DNA of 64,000 bases. It comes from CAVXYG01 sp963766005. GTDB taxonomy: Bacteria > Actinomycetota > Actinomycetes > S36-B12 > GCA-2699445. Below are positions 17,998 to 26,358 of the stretch, in pieces (within the stretch, counting starts at the first letter, position 1; each line of letters opens with the position of its first letter). The stretch lies in NCBI GenBank assembly GCA_963766005.1, contig CAVXYG010000006.1, forward strand, positions 406,382-470,381, given 5' to 3'. Below the pieces are notes generated by a model, which did not search any database, was not told the origin of the DNA, and was given only the letters and a program-made list of their open reading frames with translations. The position numbers were made by a program, and so were the translations under genes.

Positions 17998-18468
17998 GTG
18001 GAGTCCGTCGGGCGAACAACAGCTGCTGTGGCGGCCCTTGCCATCGCAAGCTCGCTCGCCGGGTGCGGCAGATCGGTCGCGGTGCAGCCGCTGCCGATCG
18101 ACTCCTCGACAACCGCAGCCGACTGCGCGCGCCTCGTCGGCGCCCTGCCGGACAGCATCGGTGCGGGCCGGTCGTGGCGGGTAGAGCCCGACCCGCTCTC
18201 CACCGCCGCGTGGGGATCTCCGGCCGTGGTGCTCCGCTGCGGCGACAACGTCCCGGTTCCCCGGCCGACCGAGCAATTGCTCACCGTCGGGGGCGTCACG
18301 TGGATCGTGCAGTCGCTCAGCGACGGGGAGCAGTACGTCTCGGTCGAGCGATCGCCCGGCGTGATCGTGGCTGTTCCGGACAGGTACCAGCCCAGCGCAC
18401 AGATCCTGGCCGAGGTCGCGCCCACGGTCTCGGAGCAGACCCGTGCAGTGGCCCCGGCCGCCAGCTAG
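17998..18468 (+). CDS. DUF3515 lipoprotein
   Basis: About 156 residues: a hydrophobic signal peptide ending LAGC near residue 23, a lipobox predicting membrane anchoring through a lipidated cysteine, then a DUF3515-type domain with two further cysteines. The position between thiL and ddl matches M. tuberculosis Rv2980. Function is unknown; an envelope role is likely from the lipobox. The GTG at 17998 is 6 bases after a -10 hexamer, so a leaderless start is preferred to the ATG at 17974, which lies upstream of that promoter. Confidence 0.85.
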   Translation: MESVGRTTAAVAALAIASSLAGCGRSVAVQPLPIDSSTTAADCARLVGALPDSIGAGRSWRVEPDPLSTAAWGSPAVVLRCGDNVPVPRPTEQLLTVGGVTWIVQSLSDGEQYVSVERSPGVIVAVPDRYQPSAQILAEVAPTVSEQTRAVAPAAS

Positions 18469-18807
18469 TCGACGTTCCGCACCCGGTGCGGCCACCTGAC
18501 CCGCACCCGCGGGGTTGGCACGCCGCCGGACCGATGCGGCGGGGGCGCCTGGACTCCGCTGCGGCCCCGGGATGGCCGTTCGCACGGAGGTGACTGCAGC
18601 CGAGATGATCCATCGCCGCCGCCCAGGCCGAGGTGGTCGTGGGCTGCCGACCCGGCCGCTCTCGCCCGGTTGACTGGCTTGGGTTGCGGCAGGGCCTGGT
18701 GGGGATGGCTGCCGCGCCGTGAACGCCGACGGCGAGCAGCGAGGGGAGTCGGGCCGAGCGGCAGCCGGTCCCGGCCCTCCACGTCGCCACGCTTCCGGCC
18801 GGCAGCG
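18469..18807. other. Interval between the convergent DUF3515 and ddl genes
   Basis: About 339 bases with no convincing coding frame. Directly after the DUF3515 stop lies a CCGCACC/GGTGCGG dyad (18477-18491) that may help termination. Nothing else was recognised. Confidence 0.45.
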
Positions 18808-19920
18808 CTACCGCAGACCCGTTTGGCGCCGAAGCGCGTCGTCGAGCAGCGCCGAGATCAGCCTGTCGTAGGCGATCCCGGCCGCCCCCCACATCCGCGG
18901 GTACATCGACATCGCGGTGAAGCCGGGCATGGTGTTGATCTCGTTGATGATCGGCTCGTCGTCTGCGGTGAGGAAGAAGTCGACACGGGCCAAGCCCTCA
19001 CACCCCAGTGCAGCGAATCCCGCAACCGCCATGTCCTGGAGCCGATCGAGGGTGCGCGCGCTGAACTGGGCGGGCACGATGAGGTCGACCGAGTCGTCGA
19101 GGTACTTGGCCTCGAAGGTGTAGAACTCGTGTCCCGACCTGACTCGGATCTCCCCGAACGAGCTGACGCGGGCATCGCCGCCTGCGTCCACCAGGACCCC
19201 GCACTCGATCTCCCGGGCATTGACCACCCCGGCCTCGACGATGATGCGCGGATCCTCGGCGAGCGCCCCGGCAATGGCTGCCGGGAGGTCCTCGGCGCGG
19301 GCCACCTTGCTCACGCCGACACTCGAGCCGGCGCGGCACGGCTTGACGAACACCGGGAAGCCGAGTGCCGCCACTCGCTCGGCGATGGCCTCGGGGCTCG
19401 CAGCCCAATCGCGGCCATGGAACGACGTCCACCTGCCTGCGGGCAATCCTGCAGCCTCGAGGATCTGCTTGGTGTAGGCCTTGTCCATGCCGGCGGCCGA
19501 CGCCAGGACGCCGGATCCCACATACGGAACCCCTGCCGTCTCCAGCACCCCCTGGATCGTCCCGTCCTCGCCCCACGGGCCGTGCAGCAGGGGAAACACC
19601 ACATCCACCTGCCCGAGGGGCCCCCAACCGCCGCCGGATTCGCGCTCGCGCAGCAGGAAGGAGGCACCGGGCCAGAGCGGCGCCATCACCTCCTGACCGG
19701 TCTCTGCGACCGAAGGCAGGGTGCCGTCGCGGATCTGCAGAACGTCGGGATCGTCGGGCTGCCGCAGCCACCGGCCGTCCCGGGCGATGCCCACCGGCAC
19801 CACATCGAAGCGCTCCCGGTCCAGCGCCCGCAGCACGTTCCCCGCGCTCGTGCACGAGATGCCGTGCTCGCTGCTCCTGCCGCCGAACAGCAGCAAGACG
19901 GTCTTTCGCTCAGTCGCCAC
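18808..19920 (-). CDS. ddl: D-alanine--D-alanine ligase
   Basis: ATP-grasp enzyme of 370 residues joining two D-alanines for peptidoglycan precursors. Read here: LLFGGRSSEHGISCTSAGNV (N-terminal D-Ala site), LLHGPWGEDGTIQGVLE, FVKPCRAGSSVGVSKV (ATP-grasp lysine), ARVDFFLTADDEPIINEINTMPGFT (Mg ligands and substrate). The GTG at 19920 has no ribosome-binding site but sits 6 bases after TAGGGT, so it is probably leaderless. It is followed on the same strand by no gene and preceded by gpsA 206 bases away. Confidence 0.96.
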   Translation of the reverse strand: MATERKTVLLLFGGRSSEHGISCTSAGNVLRALDRERFDVVPVGIARDGRWLRQPDDPDVLQIRDGTLPSVAETGQEVMAPLWPGASFLLRERESGGGWGPLGQVDVVFPLLHGPWGEDGTIQGVLETAGVPYVGSGVLASAAGMDKAYTKQILEAAGLPAGRWTSFHGRDWAASPEAIAERVAALGFPVFVKPCRAGSSVGVSKVARAEDLPAAIAGALAEDPRIIVEAGVVNAREIECGVLVDAGGDARVSSFGEIRVRSGHEFYTFEAKYLDDSVDLIVPAQFSARTLDRLQDMAVAGFAALGCEGLARVDFFLTADDEPIINEINTMPGFTAMSMYPRMWGAAGIAYDRLISALLDDALRRQTGLR

Positions 19921-19926
19921 GTCCAG

Positions 19927-19932
19927 ACCCTA
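19927..19932 (-). promoter_or_regulatory. -10 element of ddl (leaderless)
   Basis: On the minus strand TAGGGT is followed by CTGGAC and then the GTG start codon of ddl, predicting transcription from the start codon itself. Confidence 0.6.
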
Positions 19933-20125
19933 GCGCGCCGCACCGCGATCATGGCGGCTCTGCGGCGCGGCTGTCGCGTTGCCGGGAACGATCACCCGGG
20001 GATTCGAGCTCGAGGGCCAGAGCAGGGATGCCCTACCGCCGCGACAGCGTCCGAGCACCCCCGGGCGCCGGCCGGGCTTGCGCCACGGGCGGCACGGTGG
20101 CCGAGCGAGGCCGCCTCGCCAGGAA

Positions 20126-21136
20126 TCACGCCTGCATGCCTTGCTCCGGCTTCGTGCTGCGCGACATCAGCGCACCGAGCATCTCCTTGGGCGACATGCC
20201 CTCGGTCACGACCTTCACCACCTGCTCGGTGATGGGCATCTCCACGCCCGCCGACTGCGCAAGCTGGAGAATCGGCTGACAGCTCTTCACACCCTCCGCG
20301 GTCTGCTTGGTGATCGCGACGGTCTCGTCAACGCTGAGGCCGCGGCCGAGGTTCTCGCCGAACGTGCGGTTGCGCGACAGCGGAGAGGTGCACGTGGCGA
20401 TGAGGTCGCCCATTCCTGCCAGCCCGAGGAAGGTCAGCGGATTGGCGCCCAGCGCGGCGCCGAGGCGCGACATCTCCGCCAGGCCACGCGTGATGAGGGA
20501 GGCTTGTGCGTTGTCGCCGTAGCCGAGACCCACCGCCATCCCGTTGGCCAGCGCGATGACGTTCTTGACCGAACCGCCGATCTCGGCACCGACGACGTCG
20601 GTGGTGAAGTACGGACGGAAGTAGTCGGTCGTCAGGGCGTCCTGCAGCTGACGAGCAGCAGCCTCGTTGACACTTGCCACCGTCGTGGCTGCAGGTTGGC
20701 GTTGAATCAATTCCCGAGCGAGGTTCGGCCCGGAGATGACCGCGATGCGCGCGGGATCGATGCCGCCGTCCTGCTCGACCACCTCGCTCATGCGGCGCCT
20801 GGACCCGAGCTCGATGCCCTTCATGACGCTGACCACGAGCGGCGATCCGCTGAACGTCGGCTTCCAGCGGCGCAGGTTCTCCCCCACGAGCTGCGCCGGG
20901 ATAGCCAGCACGATGATGTCCGCACGCCCGATGGCCTCGGTCTCGTCGCCGGTGGCGCGGACGGACTCAGGCAGGGAGACGCCTGGGTGGTACTTCTCGT
21001 TGGTGTGGTTGGTGTTGATCTCCTCCACCACTTCGGGCTCGATCGTCCAGATCGTGACGTCCTGCCCGGCGTCGGCCATGACCGAGCCGATCGCGGTCCC
21101 GAAAGAGCCGCCGCCCATCACCGCTACTGTTCCCAC
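20126..21136 (-). CDS. gpsA: Glycerol-3-phosphate dehydrogenase [NAD(P)+]
   Basis: GpsA (336 residues) reduces dihydroxyacetone phosphate to sn-glycerol-3-phosphate, the backbone for phospholipids. NAD-binding VMGGGSFGTAIGSVMADAG lies at the N-terminus; ISGPNLARELIQ, VKNVIALANGMAVGLGYGDNAQASLITRGL and GLAGMGDLIATCTSPLSRNR are the family's catalytic and substrate segments. The GTG at 21136 follows GGAGG with 6-base spacing. An ATG at 21172 overlaps the plsC stop but adds 12 atypical residues. It is adjacent to plsC, the next enzyme of the pathway. Confidence 0.96.
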   Translation of the reverse strand: MGTVAVMGGGSFGTAIGSVMADAGQDVTIWTIEPEVVEEINTNHTNEKYHPGVSLPESVRATGDETEAIGRADIIVLAIPAQLVGENLRRWKPTFSGSPLVVSVMKGIELGSRRRMSEVVEQDGGIDPARIAVISGPNLARELIQRQPAATTVASVNEAAARQLQDALTTDYFRPYFTTDVVGAEIGGSVKNVIALANGMAVGLGYGDNAQASLITRGLAEMSRLGAALGANPLTFLGLAGMGDLIATCTSPLSRNRTFGENLGRGLSVDETVAITKQTAEGVKSCQPILQLAQSAGVEMPITEQVVKVVTEGMSPKEMLGALMSRSTKPEQGMQA

Positions 21137-21168
21137 TGTTGTCCTCCATGGTTCTCGGTCGGAATCGA

Positions 21169-22029
21169 TCATGCGTCCTCAGGACGCTCGGATGTTGTCA
21201 CAGATGGCAGGTCCGTTGTGGGGTCGACGCGCCGCGCCGGCGCGGCGCCGGGATGGCCGCCGGCACCCTGCTGCGGCAGCGCGGTAGGTCCTGCGGGCTC
21301 ACGCCGGCCCGCGCTCATGCGCCACCGGTCCGCGGGAGGCTGCTCGCCGCGGATGACCGCGAGTTCCGCCGTGATCGCCGTCATGATCCTGTTGGTCGCC
21401 GCCGCGAGCACCTCCGGCGTGGGGTCGAGTCCGTAGAGGTCGGCCAGGTCGACCGGCGGGCCGGCGCGCACGTGCATCGTCTTGCGGGGCAGCAGTCGAG
21501 CCTCGAGCCGGTAGGGCGCCATCACCTCGTGCGCCCCCCACTGCGCCACCGGGATCACGGGCTTGCGGGTCCGCAGCGCGATCCTGGCCGCGCCGGTCTT
21601 GCCGGACATGGGCCACAGATCCGGGTCGCGCGTGATGGTGCCCTCCGGGTAGACGAGCACGCACTCGCCGCTGTCGACGGCGTGCACGGCGGCGTCGACT
21701 GCGACCGCCGCGTCGCCGGTGTCGCGGAAGACCGGGATCTGGCCCGTGCCGCTCAGCACGCGACCCCCGATCGGCACGTCGAACAGACTGGCCTTCGCCA
21801 GGATGCGTACGGAGCGCCCGTTGTCATTGATGAAGTGGCACATCGCGAAGGGATCGAACCAGGAGATGTGGTTGGCGGCGATGACCATGCCGTCGCCTGG
21901 TTCGCCGAGGCGTTCCGAGCCGTGCCAGTCCCGTCGCGTCAACGCCGTCATCGGCGGCCACAAGATGTAGACACCCGCGTTGTAGTACGAGAGGAACCCC
22001 TCGTCCTTCGGACGGGGTAGCAGACGCAC
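21169..22029 (-). CDS. plsC: 1-acyl-sn-glycerol-3-phosphate acyltransferase (PlsC family)
   Basis: A 286-residue lysophospholipid acyltransferase that adds the second acyl chain to make phosphatidic acid at the membrane. The NHxxxxD motif reads NHISWFD around residue 53 and the EGT block reads YPEGTITRD. The last 50 residues are Pro/Ala/Arg-rich and probably disordered. The GTG at 22029 follows AAGGAG. It lies directly upstream of gpsA, which supplies the substrate, so the two form a phospholipid-precursor operon. Confidence 0.93.
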   Translation of the reverse strand: MRLLPRPKDEGFLSYYNAGVYILWPPMTALTRRDWHGSERLGEPGDGMVIAANHISWFDPFAMCHFINDNGRSVRILAKASLFDVPIGGRVLSGTGQIPVFRDTGDAAVAVDAAVHAVDSGECVLVYPEGTITRDPDLWPMSGKTGAARIALRTRKPVIPVAQWGAHEVMAPYRLEARLLPRKTMHVRAGPPVDLADLYGLDPTPEVLAAATNRIMTAITAELAVIRGEQPPADRWRMSAGRREPAGPTALPQQGAGGHPGAAPARRVDPTTDLPSVTTSERPEDA

Positions 22030-22105
22030 GATACAGCTCCTTCGTCCCGGCGGGTGACTGCACTGACACTAGCCGCTTCCGCGAGGGGTATCGTCGGAAG
22101 TCAGC

Positions 22106-22771
22106 GTGACGAGGTCTGTGCTGGGCAGGATGGGGCGGTCGCGGGTCGTGGAGGTCGTCGTCCTGGTACCGGTGAAGTCGCTGCATCGGGCCAAGACCCG
22201 ACTCAGATCATCGCTGGGCACCGGCACCGAGGATCTCGCGATGGCCATGGCGATGGATGTCGTCGCAGCAGCCCTGGACTGCGGGTCCGCCTCCTGCGTC
22301 GTTGTCGTGTCCCAGGACCGGTCGGTGCTTGCGGAATCCCGCGCTGCCGGCGCACAGGTCATCGTGGAGCCGCCGGGCAGCGACCTGAACACTGCCGTGC
22401 GCAGAGCCGCGGAATCGGTGCGGAAGCGGTCGCCGCAGAGCGCAGTCCTGGTGCAACCGGCGGACTGCCCATGTGTGACGGGCGCGGACTTCGAGCGCCT
22501 CGTCCCCGAGGTCGAGCAGACCGGCCGGCTCCTGTTCGTCAGCGACGTGCACGGCGTCGGTACGACCACGCTTGCCGCGCCCGCGGGCATGGCACTACGC
22601 CCGCGATACGGCGACGACTCACGCCGTGCACACCGTGAGGAAGGAGCGCGAGAGCTCTCCGGCACGCGTTGGCGGCGCTTGAGCCTGGACGTTGACACCC
22701 CCAACGACCTCGAGCGAGCCTCGTCGATCGGTGTTGGACCGCGCACTGCACGGTGGCTGCAATCCCGCTAG
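22106..22771 (+). CDS. cofC: 2-phospho-L-lactate/phosphoenolpyruvate guanylyltransferase (CofC/FbiD)
   Basis: About 221 residues of the CofC/FbiD nucleotidyltransferase family, which activates the C3 precursor (phosphoenolpyruvate in mycobacteria) with GTP at the start of coenzyme F420 side-chain assembly. Landmarks: VPVKSLHRAKTRL (nucleotide binding), VEPPGSDLNTAV, LVQPADCPCVTGADFERL, LSLDVDTPNDLERA. The location beside gpsA/plsC matches M. tuberculosis fbiD (Rv2983). I used the GTG at 22106, with GGAAG upstream and a TATCGT -10-like hexamer at 22089; starts further inside are possible. Confidence 0.9.
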   Translation: MTRSVLGRMGRSRVVEVVVLVPVKSLHRAKTRLRSSLGTGTEDLAMAMAMDVVAAALDCGSASCVVVVSQDRSVLAESRAAGAQVIVEPPGSDLNTAVRRAAESVRKRSPQSAVLVQPADCPCVTGADFERLVPEVEQTGRLLFVSDVHGVGTTTLAAPAGMALRPRYGDDSRRAHREEGARELSGTRWRRLSLDVDTPNDLERASSIGVGPRTARWLQSR

Positions 22772-22778
22772 CGCACGG

Positions 22779-23003
22779 TCACGCCGACGGTGTCGCCGTG
22801 GTCTTCTTTGCCGCGGCCTTGGCCGGCGCAGCCTTCTTGGCCGGCGCCGCCTTCTTCGCGGTCGCCTTCTTGGCCGGCGCAGCCTTCTTGGCCGGTGCCG
22901 CCTTCTTGGCCGGTGCCGCCTTCTTCGCGGTCGCCTTCTTCGCGGTCGCCTTCTTCGCGCGTCGTCTTCTTCGCGGTCGCCTTCTCGTCCGGCTCGCTGG
23001 ATG
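22779..23003 (-). pseudogene. Detached Lys/Ala-rich tail of HupB, downstream of an in-frame stop
   Basis: Directly after the hupB TAG the same frame runs on for 74 codons to a TGA. From about 22960 downward it encodes perfect AKKAT/AKKAAP repeats ending KAAAKKTTATPSA, the DNA-binding tail of mycobacterial-type HupB. The first 15 codons look unnatural in this frame, while a neighbouring frame there reads GAGLGVASSEPDEKATAKK, a sensible linker. The simplest explanation is two compensating one-base indels, near the GGGG run at 23019-23022 and near 22955-22965, either real or artefactual. Whether a long HupB is made cannot be told from this sequence. Confidence 0.7.
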
Positions 23004-23324
23004 CTACCCCGAGCCCTGCCCCGGGACCGCCGCCGCAACAGCCTTCCGAGTCCCAGCCACGATCGCCTTGAAGTCCGCTGCCGGACGGAACCGGACCACC
23101 CGCGTCGCCTTGATCTTCACTGGCTCGCCAGTGCGCGGATTCCGGCCGAGGCGCGCACTGCGCACGGTCTGCTCGAATGCGCCGAAGCCGCTGATGCGGA
23201 TCGATTCGCCCTTCGCCAGCGCCTTCTTGATCTCGTCGACAACGGCGTCGACGGTCTCCGACGCCTCCTTCTGGCTCTTCTGCAAACGTTCCGAGAGCGC
23301 TTCGACAAGGTCCTGCTTGTTCAC
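23004..23324 (-). CDS. hupB: Histone-like DNA-binding protein HU (HupB core domain)
   Basis: As written it encodes 106 residues: a complete HU fold MNKQDLVEALSERLQ...ISGFGAFEQTVRSARLGRNPRTGEPVKIKATRVVRFRPAADFKA, with the beta-arm consensus GRNPRTGE. HU bends and compacts DNA and affects transcription genome-wide. GGAGG precedes the GTG at 23324. Actinobacterial HupB normally continues into a long Lys/Ala tail; here a TAG stops it after VPGQGSG while the tail coding sequence remains intact just downstream. Its location next to leuDC matches M. tuberculosis. Confidence 0.93.
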   Translation of the reverse strand: MNKQDLVEALSERLQKSQKEASETVDAVVDEIKKALAKGESIRISGFGAFEQTVRSARLGRNPRTGEPVKIKATRVVRFRPAADFKAIVAGTRKAVAAAVPGQGSG

Positions 23325-23438
23325 CGTTGCCTCCGAGTGACGACGGAGTCACGCGCACCGTCTGGCAACAAACTACCGCGCGCCGCCCGAAATCCGTTGC
23401 ATGCCGTGGGACTTCGGCGTTGCCGAGGCCGACGCGCG

Positions 23439-24026
23439 CTACTGGGTGCTGGGCAGGAAGGATGGTCGGCTCGCTTCGAATGCGGCGATCTCGTCCACGT
23501 ACTGCTCGGTGATCCCGATGTCGTCCAGACCGTGCAGCAGGCGGTAGCGGTCGAAGTCGTCGACCTCCAGCGCGGCGGTCACGTCGCCGCAGCGCACGAG
23601 CCGCTGCTCCAGATCGACCGTGACGGTCGTGCCAGGGGCAGCCTGCAGGATCTCCCACAGCTGCTCGACGAAGTCCTGCGGCACGGTCGCTGCCAGCACG
23701 CCCGCCTTGCCGCAGTTGCCGCGGAAGATGTCGGCGAACCGCGAGGAGAGCACGACGCGGAATCCGTAGTCGTACAACGCCCACACCGCATGCTCGCGCG
23801 AGGACCCGGTGCCGAAGTCGGGCCCCGCGACCAGCACGCTGGCCCCGGCATACCCAGAACGGTTCAGGACGAAGTCGGGATCGGCGCGCCAACTGGCGAA
23901 GAGTGCGTCCTCGAATCCGTGGCGCGTGATGCGCTTGAGGTACTCGGCGGGAATGATCTGATCGGTGTCGACGTTGCTGCGGCGCAGCGGCAGTGCGACG
24001 CCGGTGTGCACGGTGACGGGTTCCAT
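23439..24026 (-). CDS. leuD: 3-isopropylmalate dehydratase small subunit
   Basis: LeuD (195 residues) is the swivelling-domain subunit that, with LeuC, isomerises 2-isopropylmalate to 3-isopropylmalate in leucine synthesis. Family marks: LRRSNVDTDQIIPAEYLKRI near the start, VLVAGPDFGTGSSREHAVWAL (substrate-recognition loop) and RFADIFRGNCGKAG. GAGGAGG precedes the ATG. The leuC stop lies 10 bases upstream, so leuCD form one operon. Confidence 0.97.
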   Translation of the reverse strand: MEPVTVHTGVALPLRRSNVDTDQIIPAEYLKRITRHGFEDALFASWRADPDFVLNRSGYAGASVLVAGPDFGTGSSREHAVWALYDYGFRVVLSSRFADIFRGNCGKAGVLAATVPQDFVEQLWEILQAAPGTTVTVDLEQRLVRCGDVTAALEVDDFDRYRLLHGLDDIGITEQYVDEIAAFEASRPSFLPSTQ

Positions 24027-24036
24027 GGCGGCCTCC

Positions 24037-25446
24037 TCAGACCAGGACGGGCAGGTCGGCGGGATCGGTCAGCGTGCCGGTAACGGCCGTGGCAGCGGCG
24101 ACCTTCGGCGAAACCAGGTGGGTCCTGCCGCCGGGACCCTGCCGACCCTCGAAGTTGCGGTTGCTCGTGGACGCGGCCCGCTCCTGGGGGCGCAACTTAT
24201 CGGGATTCATCGCCAGGCACATGGAGCAGCCGGCCTGCCGCCACTCGGCGCCGGCGTCGGCGAAGACCTGATGCAGTCCCTCTGCCTCTGCCTCCAGCCG
24301 GACCCGCACGCTGCCCGGCACGACCATCATGCGCACCCCGTCGGCGACCCGGCGCCCGCGCAGGATCTCGGCGACCTCGCGAAGGTCCTCGATCCGGCCG
24401 TTGGTGCACGAGCCCACGAAGACCGTGTCCACGGCGATCTCCCTGAGCGGAGTGCCGGGGGTCAGCCCCATGTAGTCCAACGCGCTCTGGGCAGCAGCCC
24501 GCTGCACCGGGTCGGCCATGGCGGCCGGATCCGGGACCCGATCCTTCAACGGCAGCCCCTGCCCCGGATTGGTGCCCCACGTGACGTAGGGACTCAACGC
24601 CGTGGCGTCGATGACCACCTCGGCATCGAACTGCGCATCATCATCGGTGCGCAGCGACCGCCAGTACTCGACCGCCTGGTCCCAGTCGGCACCCTGCGGT
24701 GCGTGGTCGCGGCCGCGCAAGTAGTCGAAGGTGGTCTCGTCGGGAGCGATCATGCCGGCCCGGGCTCCGGCCTCGATGGACATGTTGCAGATGGTCATGC
24801 GCGCTTCCATCGACAGCGCCTCGATCGCCGCGCCCCGGTACTCCAGAACGTAGCCCTGGCCGCCGCCGGTACCGATCTCGGCGATGAGCGCCAGGATGAT
24901 GTCCTTGGAGGACACGCCCTCGGGCAGCTCGCCGTTCACCGTGACCGCCATGGTCTTGAAGGGCTTCAGCCGCAGCGTCTGGGTGGCCAGGACGTGCTCC
25001 ACCTCGCTGGTGCCGATACCGAAGGCAAGCGCGCCGAACGCGCCGTGCGTGGAGGTGTGGGAGTCGCCGCACACGATCGTCAGCCCGGGCTGCGAGAGCC
25101 CCAGCTGCGGACCGACCACGTGCACGATCCCGTTGTCGCGCGATCCCATGGGGAACAGTCGGACGCCGAACTCCGCGCAATTGGCGCGCAGGGCCTCCAC
25201 CTGGGCGCGGGAGACCGGGTCGGCGATCGGTTTGTCGATGTCCACCGTCGGGATGTTGTGGTCCTCGGTGGCCAGCGTGAGATCCGGGCGACGGATGCTG
25301 CGGCCCGCCGAGCGCAGTCCGCTCATCGCCTGCGGGCTGGTCACCTCGTGGATCAGGTGCAGGTCGATGTACAGCAGATCCGGTTCGCCCTCGGCGCGAC
25401 GCACCACGTGGGCGTCCCACACTTTCTCCGCCAGCGTCCTAGCCAT
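24037..25446 (-). CDS. leuC: 3-isopropylmalate dehydratase large subunit
   Basis: Aconitase-family [4Fe-4S] enzyme subunit of 469 residues. It begins MARTLAEKVWDAHVV; VDTVFVGSCTNGRIEDLR carries one cluster cysteine and GCSMCLAMNPD the other two, and VCGDSHTSTHGAFGALAFGIGTSEVEH is a family signature. GGAGG precedes the ATG at 25446; an ATG six codons earlier overlaps that ribosome-binding site and is unlikely. It is transcribed divergently from an IclR regulator whose shared promoter contains an operator-like palindrome. Confidence 0.97.
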   Translation of the reverse strand: MARTLAEKVWDAHVVRRAEGEPDLLYIDLHLIHEVTSPQAMSGLRSAGRSIRRPDLTLATEDHNIPTVDIDKPIADPVSRAQVEALRANCAEFGVRLFPMGSRDNGIVHVVGPQLGLSQPGLTIVCGDSHTSTHGAFGALAFGIGTSEVEHVLATQTLRLKPFKTMAVTVNGELPEGVSSKDIILALIAEIGTGGGQGYVLEYRGAAIEALSMEARMTICNMSIEAGARAGMIAPDETTFDYLRGRDHAPQGADWDQAVEYWRSLRTDDDAQFDAEVVIDATALSPYVTWGTNPGQGLPLKDRVPDPAAMADPVQRAAAQSALDYMGLTPGTPLREIAVDTVFVGSCTNGRIEDLREVAEILRGRRVADGVRMMVVPGSVRVRLEAEAEGLHQVFADAGAEWRQAGCSMCLAMNPDKLRPQERAASTSNRNFEGRQGPGGRTHLVSPKVAAATAVTGTLTDPADLPVLV

Positions 25447-25479
25447 CTCGGTGCCTCCACGCATCGTCCCGGTTCGTGA

Positions 25480-25508
25480 TTGAATCTCATCTAGTGAGAT
25501 GTCAATAT
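25480..25508 (+). promoter_or_regulatory. iclR promoter overlapping the divergent leuC promoter, with operator
   Basis: For iclR, TTGAAT (25480-25485) and CAATAT (25503-25508) are exactly 17 bases apart, and the -10 ends 6 bases before the ATG (leaderless). The palindrome ATCTCA-N5-TGAGAT (25484-25500) fills the spacer. On the other strand TTGACA (25505-25500) is a perfect -35 for leuC with a weak -10 near 25480. A protein bound to the palindrome would affect both promoters. Confidence 0.65.
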
Positions 25509-25514
25509 CACTGT

Positions 25515-26231
25515 ATGGAACATACTAGCGGAGTCATGGTCCTCGACAAATCCGTGGCCATCCTGCGGGCCTGCGCCGAGGGCCCGCAGTCGCTGAACGG
25601 CTTGACGCAGCGCACTGGGATCCCCCGACCCACTGCCCACCGGCTGGCAGTCGCCATGGAGGGACACGGGCTGCTGCAGCGCGATGGCCAGGGCAGGTTC
25701 GCGATCGGCGCGACGATCGGGGCGCTGGCCAGCATCGCCGGCCGCGACCCGCTCGCCGAGTTCGGGGCACCCATCCTGCGCGCGCTGCGGGACCGCACCG
25801 GCGAGAGCTGCCAGATCTACCGGCGGCAAGGTGACCACCGGGTCTGCGTGCTCAGCGCGGAGCGGCCCAGCGGCCTACGGGACACGGTGCCCGCGGGCGC
25901 AGTGCTGCCCCTGACCGCCGGCTCCGCGGCGCAGGTGCTGCTCGCGTGGGAGCCCGCCGACCGCGTCCGCGACGTCCTTGCCGAGGCCAGCTTCGACGCC
26001 GCCGCCCTGGCTGCGGTCCGGCGGCGCGGCTGGGCCGCCAGCGTGGCCGAGCGAGAACCGGGCGTGGCCTCCGTCTCGGCCCCGATCCGCGCCGCGGACG
26101 ACGGGGTCGTCGCAGCGCTCAGCGTGTCGGGACCCATCGAGCGCTTCGGCGCCGCCCCCGGACAACTCCACGCGGCCGCCGTCGTCGAGGCTGCGCGGCA
26201 GGCGCAGTCCGCGCTGCTGGGGGCATCGTGA
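25515..26231 (+). CDS. IclR-family transcriptional regulator, divergent from leuCD
   Basis: A 238-residue regulator: N-terminal winged helix (VLDKSVAILRACAEGPQSLNGLTQRTGIPRPTAHRLAVAME) and C-terminal IclR effector domain (GRFAIGATIGALAS...VSAPIRAADDGVVAALSVSGP). In Actinobacteria the IclR gene next to leuCD (LtiR/NdgR type, M. tuberculosis Rv2989) controls leucine and other amino acid genes, so the same is inferred. The ATG at 25515 is chosen because it follows a complete promoter by 6 bases; the open frame extends upstream through that promoter. Confidence 0.92.
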   Translation: MEHTSGVMVLDKSVAILRACAEGPQSLNGLTQRTGIPRPTAHRLAVAMEGHGLLQRDGQGRFAIGATIGALASIAGRDPLAEFGAPILRALRDRTGESCQIYRRQGDHRVCVLSAERPSGLRDTVPAGAVLPLTAGSAAQVLLAWEPADRVRDVLAEASFDAAALAAVRRRGWAASVAEREPGVASVSAPIRAADDGVVAALSVSGPIERFGAAPGQLHAAAVVEAARQAQSALLGAS

Positions 26232-26293
26232 CCACGACGGTCGGACCTCGGCGCGCCAGAGCGGCCCGGGCTGCTGCGCAGCGGGGCAGGCAG

Positions 26294-26299
26294 TAGGGT
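26294..26299 (+). promoter_or_regulatory. -10 element of the aminopeptidase gene
   Basis: TAGGGT predicts transcription from about 26306, leaving a leader of about 53 bases with a GGGAGGG ribosome-binding site before the GTG at 26359. A GTG directly at the predicted transcription start (26307) is in a different frame and opens only a shadow frame. Confidence 0.5.
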
Positions 26300-26358
26300 C
26301 GCTCACGTGTCGATGGGGGATCGGCGCGGCACGGTTCGCAGCTCTCGGGAGGGACTTC

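Noticed and set aside
22800..22960. Tandem array that at first looks like a satellite or CRISPR-like repeat
   Set aside because: The period is a short multiple of codons encoding AKKA(T/P), with no unique spacers; it is the coding repeat of the HupB tail.
22768..23892. 375-codon minus-strand frame crossing hupB and part of leuD
   Set aside because: It is out of frame with both HU and LeuD, which are clearly recognisable; it only contributes the short linker-like segment discussed for the hupB tail.
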